The notes under the pieces were generated by a model. It saw only the letters and a list, made by a program, of their open reading frames with translations. It was not told the origin of the DNA and searched no databases. From the NCBI GenBank assembly GCA_000787465.1, contig JSYX01000459.1, positions 1 to 26,813 on the forward strand: DNA of 26,813 bases. The letters run 5' to 3'. Numbering within the stretch: the stretch's first letter is position 1; every line of letters begins with the position of its first letter. The DNA comes from Thermomucor indicae-seudaticae (taxonomy: Eukaryota > Mucoromycota > Mucoromycetes > Mucorales > Lichtheimiaceae). The position numbers and the translations under genes were made by a program. This document shows, in pieces, positions 20,516-26,813 of the stretch.

Positions 20516-21765
20516 ATGGATGGTGATCAGTTACATTGGAGACACGTTTTTGGTGCTTCTTTATTTGTATTTGTCGCTGGTACGATTCGTCAGCTGTACG
20601 AGTACTGAGCTGCACACGACTCACCACACTATTGAAGGACAGCATACACCAGCTACCGGTTGGGCTTAAGACTCGAGCTACCTCTTTTAGTATCTAGCAT
20701 TCGATGTGTCGTGCAGCTTACTCTCATGGCAAGCAGCAAAAGAAAGGAGGAAAGCAGTTAGGAAATGAACCTTGCATAATGCAGCAACTTTTAGGGTCTT
20801 ATTTTGGACGACATTTTCCGTATTAATAGCACCAGATCAGTGATGCTTCTTACATGTAAGTGCTTGGAAAGAGTATCTCTCAGCGGAATAGAAAGCTGTA
20901 TGGAGTCCTCCGTAGGCGTATTGATCTTTCTGGGCGCATACGAAACGGTCTACCATCGATCACGGAAAACATTCACCGGTCTAGTATGTGTCAACTGATC
21001 TGATGAAAGTATCACGCGTCTGATCTGGCACAACCATGAATAGTTCCCGATCATGTTTCTTATCCTTTTGATCAGCAATGGGATCGTCGGATGTTTGGGT
21101 ATCGTTCTTTCATTGCAAGAAGCGCCTTTCTGGAAGCCAACGACTTTTATCCCTGTAATGGGTATGCTATTGGGCAACTCAATGGGCAGCATTGCTATGG
21201 CTATCCGAGTATGCATGGAATCAGTGAGGTAAATTGCTGCCAGAATCGATCAGGAAGACGCGCACATATTGACCAGCACACAGCATCTACGCGCCAATTT
21301 TGGAGACTAAGTTGGCTTTCGGAGCAACTCGGTACGAAGCCGTGAGGCCTGTTGCGGTGGAAGCGATCCGAATGTCAATGATGCCTTCCATTACGCAATT
21401 GAGTGTCATGGGCATGATCAATATACCCGGCATGATGACTGGACAAATCTTGGCGGGTACTCCGGTGCGCGACGCAGCAATATACCAAGAGTGTCTCATG
21501 TTTATGGTGACTGCCAGCAGTGCGTTTGGAGTTTTGACGACCGTTTGTGTAAGTAGTTAGCTATCGGAAGCGGTGCCGGTCTAGCTTCTCATGGGCAAAT
21601 TGCAAGATTTGTATGGTTTTGCTGGTAGATAAAAATCATGCGATACGGATGGATCGAATCAAAGAAGCACATCCAGTTGTCTTGACTTGGATCCGTCAGT
21701 GCGTAGGTCAATGTATAAAGGCAGTCATATACGTTTGTACATGCGGTCGATCGAGACGTGCATGA
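20516..21765 (+). CDS. UPF0014 family membrane protein (FetB/ALS3-like ABC transporter permease)
   Basis: Seven exons: 20516-20579, 20643-20728, 20795-20819, 20892-20983, 21044-21228, 21284-21548 and 21607-21765. Phases close to 291 aa, the usual family size. Hydrophobic segments alternate with conserved motifs: IRCVVQLTLMGLILDDIF, LGAYETVYHRSRKTF, FWKPTTFIPVMGMLLGNSM, LAFGATRYEAVRPVAVEAIR, and the signature MINIPGMMTGQILAG. Known: bacterial FetB pairs with the ATPase FetA in metal export or iron homeostasis, and plant ALS3/STAR2 give aluminium tolerance. No ATPase partner is in this window. Intron 2 has a GC donor (ATG then GCAAGC, at 20729) and is required to keep the family motif MGLILDDIF intact. 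Exon 3 is only 25 bp. The last exon is basic and short. Confidence 0.92.
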
Positions 21766-21849
21766 ACAGCGGCAACGCACAAGTTCTTCGAATGATAATT
21801 TGCTCGTCAACGAGAGCAAGATACGGAAATTTCCACGGCCCGACAGCCA

Positions 21850-21855
21850 TATAAA
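21850..21855 (+). promoter_or_regulatory. TATA box of the WW-domain gene
   Basis: TATAAA lies 55-60 bp before the ATG at 21910 in an otherwise GC-balanced stretch. A TCTTTCTCTTGCTTC pyrimidine run comes just before the start codon, a layout typical of strongly expressed fungal genes. Confidence 0.55.
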
Positions 21856-21909
21856 GCAGGGCTGCTCCAGAGAATCAGCCGACAGTTCCTTTCTTTCTCT
21901 TGCTTCGAT

Positions 21910-22563
21910 ATGGGTCTTTTTTCAAAGAGATCGTCTGCTGCGACACCTCCAGCACCTCCACAAGAAGAAGAGCCACCACCACCTTATACTCCTACTCCAC
22001 AACAGCAGCAGTCCGTTCCTTCTGCGTCACCGCCGGAACCTCGAAACCCTGACACTCGACCTCTGGAATATGGGTGGATTACCCAGTTTGACCCTGCTTC
22101 ACAAAAATGGTTCTACGTCTACACACCCACAGCACACCGCCAATGGGAGCATCCAGCTGATAGACCGCTTTACGCTCCTCCTCCGCCACCTCGAAACCCT
22201 GACACCCGACCTCTGGAAAAGGGTTGGATTACCCAGTTTGACCCTGCTTCACAAAGATGGTTTTACGTCTACACACCCACAGCACACCGTCAGTGGGAGC
22301 ATCCAGCTGATAGACCGCTTTACGCTCCTCCTCCGGGTCCTTACCAAGGCAGCTATTACGGTGGCCCTGGACTATATCCATATCCTCAACAGCAGCCATA
22401 CTATCCTCAGCAAGTATCAGTGGCCAATCAACGCCGCGGCGGTGGAAGTGGGGTGGGATCCATGGCTGGCGCTGCCGCTTTTGGTCTTGGCGCTGGTGTA
22501 CTTGGGCTCCTCGCCGCAGATGTCATTGCAGATGATATCTTTGATGGCTTTGGCGGTTTTTGA
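21910..22563 (+). CDS. Tandem WW-domain protein with PPxY motif and glycine-rich C-terminal segment
   Basis: Single exon, 217 aa. The start MGLFSK leaves Gly2 exposed and may be myristoylated (weak match). Residues 13-42 are Pro/Gln/Glu-rich and contain PPPPY (22-26), a typical WW ligand. Two WW domains follow, at about 52-85 and 102-135. Each has the first Trp (56, 106), the Tyr/Phe cluster (WFYVY), the second Trp (79, 129) and the final Pro. Next comes a Tyr/Pro/Gln-rich linker, then a Gly/Ala-rich hydrophobic segment (MAGAAAFGLGAGVLGLLAA) and acidic end ADDIFDGFGGF. Such a C-terminus could associate with membranes. WW domains bind proline-rich partners, and the protein carries its own PPxY, so self-association is possible. 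The second frame across this region is a shadow. AATAAA follows at 22644. Confidence 0.88.
   Translation: MGLFSKRSSAATPPAPPQEEEPPPPYTPTPQQQQSVPSASPPEPRNPDTRPLEYGWITQFDPASQKWFYVYTPTAHRQWEHPADRPLYAPPPPPRNPDTRPLEKGWITQFDPASQRWFYVYTPTAHRQWEHPADRPLYAPPPGPYQGSYYGGPGLYPYPQQQPYYPQQVSVANQRRGGGSGVGSMAGAAAFGLGAGVLGLLAADVIADDIFDGFGGF
22041..22340 (+). repeat. Tandem duplication, 150-bp unit, two copies
   Basis: 22041-22190 and 22191-22340 are near-identical at the DNA level with exact 150-bp spacing, differing at roughly ten positions plus the last few bases. Each unit encodes one WW domain with its flanking RNPDTRPLE and PLYAPPP linkers, so the copy number of the domain was doubled in frame. Confidence 0.9.
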
Positions 22564-22643
22564 TACCTCTCCATATGTATTATCTCTCCTCTGTTCCCGG
22601 TATCTTAATGATACTGTTCCTGTACATTCGCCTGTGATCAGTT

Positions 22644-22649
22644 AATAAA
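22644..22649 (+). terminator. Poly(A) signal of the WW-domain gene
   Basis: AATAAA 81 bp after the stop codon at 22563, at a normal distance for a fungal 3' end. Confidence 0.5.
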
Positions 22650-22694
22650 CTCCCTATTCTTATTAAGAGAGCCTCTTGTGTCACCGAATCTTTT

Positions 22695-23215
22695 CTACGG
22701 AGAAATGTCGCATTGTCCTGGAAGGAATACCGTGCTTCGTACATTCTGGAGTAGTTCATGATCACGGGAGGACATGCTTTTGGACATGTCTTCATATACT
22801 TTGCTCTTCTCGGAGTAGATCGATTCTTGTACGTTAAAGAAAGAAAGACCAAGTCAGAGTAACAGAATTGGATGTAGCAAGAGTTGTGGCCGGGTTTGCG
22901 TTTAAGTTGTCCTACAGCTGCCATGGATCATCACATCTGACAGGAACGCATCCAAACCTACAATAGGACGTCGTCTTTTACAGTTTTTGCAGTGCATGAG
23001 GTAACTATGTAGCCGTCATATGAAATCAGAACCTTGTAGTATGGGTCATACTTTTGTTTCTATCCTTCGCCGGCAGTTCACGCTTCCATAAGGTCTCTTT
23101 TGTGGGCAGTTTCATTCGTTGGAAGTATATCAGTTGTCCTCAGCTCCAAATGTGATTGCAGGTCAGTGTCGGTAACTAGCTGTAAGTCCAGGGCAGCAAG
23201 GCGAATAAGTATCAT
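22695..23215 (-). other. Possible small minus-strand gene, exons unresolved
   Basis: Three minus-strand blocks look like protein: a frame from an ATG at 23215 to 23078 (LIRLAALDLQLVTDTDLQSH), an overlapping frame from an ATG at 23115 (KLPTKETLWKRELPAKD), and a final block ending at a TAG at 22697-22695 (KVYEDMSKSMSSRDHELLQ, then VRSTVFLPGQCDISP). Candidate introns (GTTCTG to TTGTAG near 23030-22960, GTAGGA to TACAAG near 22910-22820) exist, but no combination keeps one frame. It would be divergent from NUP85, whose start is at 23389. No family recognised; it may be a decayed gene. Confidence 0.25.
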
Positions 23216-23388
23216 GAAAATAGACTTGATGCATCTGAATGCTTGGAAGTTGTCAGTCTAGAGACCTCTTGCTACACCTGTGCAAGCTTTCGCATCTTCT
23301 TTTCATAGTGTGTCCTGAATTTGAAGCGCGATTTTTCTTTTTGATACGCGCCTGTTTCCGCTTGAACAACTCTCTTTCGCTATTCAAA

Positions 23389-25943
23389 ATGGCAACATAT
23401 CTTAACGAGCATATACAAAAGATCAATCAAGATGCACCGATTGACAGAAAGCAAGTACGTCGCGATTCTGTTATGGCTGCTGACACGAACTTAGCTGAGC
23501 ATCGTCTTGTAGTTTTATCAACAATCCTATAATGTCTTTACGAAATTACAGGAAATAAGAAGTGCATGCGATCTCCTTCGTCATACGATCGCTTTTTATC
23601 TGCGCACGGAGCCATGGTACTGACACTTTGGAACGTCAATGTCTTCAAGAATTACTGCTAAAGCGCGTGATCGTCATTTAGTAAAACCGCTGTTGCGAAA
23701 TGTGCACGCGAATATACCAGCCTCCTGTTTTCCTACGTGGCAAAGCTTTGCGAGGTAAGATGCTATGTTATACATACCATGATGGTTCAATTGTCATACA
23801 AAACGTTCGTTAGAGTGATCAAGCTGAACCAGGAGAACTCAAACAAATCCGCGATATCCTTTGTCTATGGCATCTTTGGGAAATCCTGTGCTTTCCTGTA
23901 AATGAAAAGGCTGCCATGGTTGCAGATATCTGCAACTGGCTTAATACGCACTGGCCTCCATGTAAATCGAAGTGCCTGATTACGTAGTCTTGCTGGCCAA
24001 CTAATTATGTTTTCATTACTATAGCTGCACCCGTGATCGACCTGCCAGAACGCATTAATAATGATGACTCGAGGGAAGAAAATAGCGACGAAGGACTTGT
24101 GATTGTTGACAAAGTTGATAATGACCGGAATTCAGAAGAAGAACGGAAATCGAGTACTAGCGCGAATAGTGTCGATTGGCAGTTTATTCGCCGGTAAAAC
24201 TATTTTGATATACAGCGAGCTGGGGACGTACTTGCTAACTTACTTGGGACTCCAAAAGACAGCTGTTGAGAGGAAATATCCAGGAGGCAATTGAACTTTT
24301 AGAAACATGCTCAAAGCAGTTCTCGGAAAAGGACGCTGGATTTGCACAGACCATCATCACGTTATTGCAGGAGATGCCAAATTTACCGTTTGATGAGCCC
24401 ACGCCAGAAGTTATTGCGCAGTGGCATGACTGGCACAGGTCCCGGGAAGCAGTACGTCAGCAGTGCGAACGTGCCCAGGAGGCAGATAAACAGAACGGCG
24501 ACATACGGAAAGAATTGGCTACTATATTACAGCTCATTTGTGGGGACGCACAAGTTATCCGCAATAGTGGTTCGCCCCTTGAAAGCATTGCCGGTCTATT
24601 GATTTACTGTGAACCATTTGCGCAACGAAACGAGACAGACAGGATTGCCGAGCGAGCGGATTTCACAGCCGAAAACGGTGTCGTCAGCGCATGTGCATGT
24701 CTCTTATATCGAGATTGGGACGGTGCACTTTGTCTCTATGATAATTACTGGTTGCAGGTCCACATGGGGCATCTGCTTATTGCAGCTGGATACTTGCCCG
24801 CTGAAGACACCACAAGCAGTCTGACACCAAAGAACGAGACGGAAGAAGAACATTGCATTTCGCCAGTTTATCACATCACCAATATTTATGCTATATCTTT
24901 GAATGAGAAGTACGATATGTGGAAGGAAGCCTTAGCGTACACTGCTGCTTGTGGATTAAATCGAGAGATTTGGGCTAAACAGGTGTCTGACTGTGCGTCA
25001 TGTGATTCACATTGTTCAGGGACGAACTAACCGCGCATAAAGCTTCTTCTAGAACGAATATCATCAGCTGATGCAACGGCATTTGATGATATGCTTGAAT
25101 GTGCTCGAATGCATCGGTTAAAATCAACAGAGCGTTTATTGTACAAGGTAGAGTTTTCTTTTTTTTTTTTAGTCGAGTCACTTCGGTTATATCACTTACA
25201 CTGGAAATACTTTAGACATTGGCAACAAAATATGAAGAGGAAGGCAGAGAGTACGATGCCGCGCTCTGTTACGCACAGGCAGACGATATTGCTGCTTTGG
25301 ATGACTTTGCAGATAAAGCATTAAGGAGCTATCTGGCTAACGGTAAGATTATAAGACGGTAGTTTATTGTTGGTGAGCGATCTCTCATGTCTCGCCATAG
25401 GCACTTTGGACGGCATAATAACGGATAAAAGCAACGATGTTCTCTTCAAGAGCAAGCATTACGGATTCTTGATTCGGTATAACGAGCTACAATCGTGTCT
25501 CCAGGTATAAATATTATGGTTACCGTAAGCAAACAATGATGACTGATAATTTCGGAATAGGCTAAAGAATTGCAGAAAGGAGCAGAAATCATCAAAGAGC
25601 TCCTACGCGCGCTAGACGCACCGGATGAATTCGAGGTCGTATTGGTCATAGACGCATTACGCATCATGCAAGGTAAGAATACTTGCATTTGTTGTTTCTA
25701 TCAAGCAATTTGCTAACTGTCTGAACAGCAGAAGAAATCATTTTCAACGAGCAAGACACCTACGACTTAATACGGCACTTCCAGCACGCTTTAGAGGAGC
25801 GAAGGTTGGAGAAGGATCTTTTAGCGGAATACTATAAGCGAGTAGTTTCAGACTCTTCAGACACAGTGGATGATGTTATTTCAAAGGTCCGGCAGAGCCT
25901 ATCAAAGAACCTTGCCGTTGCGTTGATCGCAAAAAATCATTAA
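23389..25943 (+). CDS. NUP85: Nucleoporin Nup85 (Nup84/Nup107-160 Y-complex)
   Basis: Eleven exons: 23389-23454, 23552-23616, 23682-23754, 23814-23961, 24025-24193, 24259-24982, 25043-25147, 25216-25342, 25401-25504, 25561-25672 and 25732-25943. Phases close to 634 aa, close to the family's usual ~650. Seen: an all-helical protein with the Nup85 pattern of an N-terminal block (LCLWHLWEILCFP, then ICNWLNTHWPP), RGNIQEAIELL, LLQEMP, a WHDWHRSREA helix, LATILQLICGDAQVI, LLIYCEPF, and a C-terminal helical tail. An unusual acidic Ser/Glu/Asp-rich insert fills exon 5, between the first two blocks. Known role: ACE1-type scaffold of the nuclear pore Y-complex, pairing with Seh1. No earlier exon was seen before the ATG at 23389. 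Confidence 0.9.
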
Positions 25944-25968
25944 AGAAACAGCAAAATATTGTAAAGTA

Positions 25969-26154
25969 ATGAGCCTACGGCTGGCTTCGCCTGTCTTCTA
26001 CGCGAGGTCAACTTTGGTTGCTGTATCTCAAGCTGGTTCTCCAGTTGTGTCCAATTCAATTCGCGATGTTGTCTATGTTGAGACTGGTAACCAAGTCGTG
26101 CCTTTCAATAGATCATACCAAAGAGATACGTTTATATCCAAGAACGTCGAATGA
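25969..26154 (+). CDS. Possible small protein (61 aa) downstream of NUP85
   Basis: An ATG frame begins 25 bp after the NUP85 stop and ends at 26154. Its composition is plausible for a small protein: Ala/Ser/Val-rich N-terminus without strong hydrophobicity, then DVVYVETGNQ and a basic end. It lies where the NUP85 3' untranslated region should be, and no poly(A) signal separates them. It could be chance. No family recognised. Confidence 0.2.
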   Translation: MSLRLASPVFYARSTLVAVSQAGSPVVSNSIRDVVYVETGNQVVPFNRSYQRDTFISKNVE

Positions 26155-26292
26155 ACTAAGCTTCCGCATTGCCGTTCAGACATCCATGCATAACAGCTAA
26201 ATCCATTTTCTCCAAATACATATGACAAGGGATAATAACGAGGGGCGTCATCGTATCCCTTGCGAACATTTCTGAAGTGTACTCTCTGAATG

Positions 26293-26727
26293 TTATACAG
26301 TAGCTGACTTGGTTATTCTCGCAGACCATATCTTTGAACCGAGCATGTCAAGTAATGGACCAGTGGTAAGATTGTTTAATGTTTGCTTTGAAAGAAGACA
26401 CATTCTCGCCCAGAAGTTGCATGGCGCTTCATGGAGGAATGGCAGATCAGTGGCTGAATAAAACGTTTCGAGTATATGTTGTTTAGCGACCTTGTCAACG
26501 CAAATGATTATAAGAATAAGCAGCACATTATAAGACTGGACTACACTCATGCGGTATCGGATGGCGCGGACCAAAAACTTATTGTCGACTTTCTGTTGGA
26601 CTTCCACAACGATTGGCGGCAAAGACTTCATTGTCGCCAGACGTGGAACGTACAGGAAGTCACATGATCTGTGGTCAGGCCAGTCAGACTGACCCGCTAT
26701 GTATGTGCTGTTGCTGACATCCAACAT
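26293..26727 (-). CDS. Repeated-family hypothetical protein, PD-(D/E)XK-like core, partial
   Basis: The ATG at 26727 opens a 144-codon frame ending at 26293. Key segment: PDHRSCDFLYVPRLATM followed by LPPIVVEVQQ, giving an Asp...Glu-x-Gln arrangement as in PD-(D/E)XK nuclease-fold proteins, then IRYRMSV and a hydrophobic strand (VLLILIIICV). I associate this pattern with a family present in many copies in Mucorales genomes, often near mobile DNA. Full-length members are, as I recall, longer. Here the C-terminus diverges after LTTGPLLDMLG and the N-terminal part is missing or beyond the window edge, so the copy is probably partial. A possible upstream exon (AKQTASTE then GTAAGA) lies at about 26750-26813. 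Confidence 0.5.
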   Translation of the reverse strand: MLDVSNSTYIAGQSDWPDHRSCDFLYVPRLATMKSLPPIVVEVQQKVDNKFLVRAIRYRMSVVQSYNVLLILIIICVDKVAKQHILETFYSATDLPFLHEAPCNFWARMCLLSKQTLNNLTTGPLLDMLGSKIWSARITKSATV

Positions 26728-26813
26728 CACCGCTCCTCAACTGTTCAGATGACTCTTACTTCCGTGCTTGCTGTTTGCTTTGCAGAAAAAGTCAAACTTT
26801 TGTTGAAGAGCAG

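Noticed and set aside
20454..20645. 63-codon minus-strand frame with apparent introns
   Set aside because: It overlaps exon 1 of the UPF0014 gene, which is firmly supported on the opposite strand.
21758..22645. 295-codon plus-strand frame overlapping the WW gene
   Set aside because: It is the other frame of the same tandem repeat. The WW-domain frame has recognisable domains, a TATA box and a sensible start.
1..26813. CRISPR array, bacterial operon or prophage
   Set aside because: Pervasive spliceosomal introns and eukaryotic gene families rule out a prokaryotic source, and no regularly spaced repeats are present.

Overview
The window looks like nuclear DNA of an early-diverging filamentous fungus, most probably Mucoromycota. 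Genes are packed closely and cut by many short introns (about 35-110 bp, GT...AG with some GC...AG). The encoded families are eukaryotic: an Ima1/Samp1 inner-nuclear-membrane protein, DNMT2, a fungal 7TM receptor, Nup85, a ZCCHC8-like PSP protein and an M28B peptidase. The ORF at the right edge resembles a repeated protein family I associate with Mucorales genomes. The lineage call is inference from gene content only.

Layout. 1-1415: no convincing gene, with a long pyrimidine-rich tract. 1416-3326 (+): six-exon ima1-like gene. 3387-5861 (-): four unrecognised coding segments, two of which (3387-3763 and 5424-5861) have consistent splicing and a downstream AATAAA. 5862-9745: an accessory island. 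Its outer parts are two old, diverged copies of a ~0.9-1 kb direct repeat. Between them lie an unrecognised spliced minus-strand gene and two tiny TA-flanked inverted-repeat (MITE-like) elements. One element ends exactly at that gene's stop codon; the other lies just upstream of its first recognisable coding segment. 10114-11779 (-): complete ten-exon DNMT2. 12019-15246 (+): five-exon 7TM receptor with a ~650-residue cytoplasmic tail. 15296-18018 (-): seven-exon membrane-anchored M28B peptidase, tail to tail with the receptor 49 bp away. 18335 to at least 19805 (-): ZCCHC8-like protein with an apparent La-type module. 20516-21765 (+): seven-exon UPF0014/FetB-like membrane protein. 21910-22563 (+): intronless protein with two near-identical WW domains. 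22695-23215 (-): weak unresolved coding signal. 23389-25943 (+): eleven-exon NUP85. 26293-26727 (-): end of a PD-(D/E)XK-like repeated-family protein.

Functional picture. Several genes serve the nucleus (Ima1, Nup85, ZCCHC8, DNMT2 acting on tRNA), but they are ordinary neighbours, not an operon. Exon structures were worked out by hand from splice sites and reading phase. For ima1, DNMT2, the receptor, the peptidase, UPF0014 and NUP85 every exon phase closes on an open reading frame. The most unusual points are three GC-AG introns in two genes, the double-MITE bracketed gene inside the old repeat pair, the La-like module in a PSP protein, and the recent WW-domain duplication next to a PPxY motif in the same protein.
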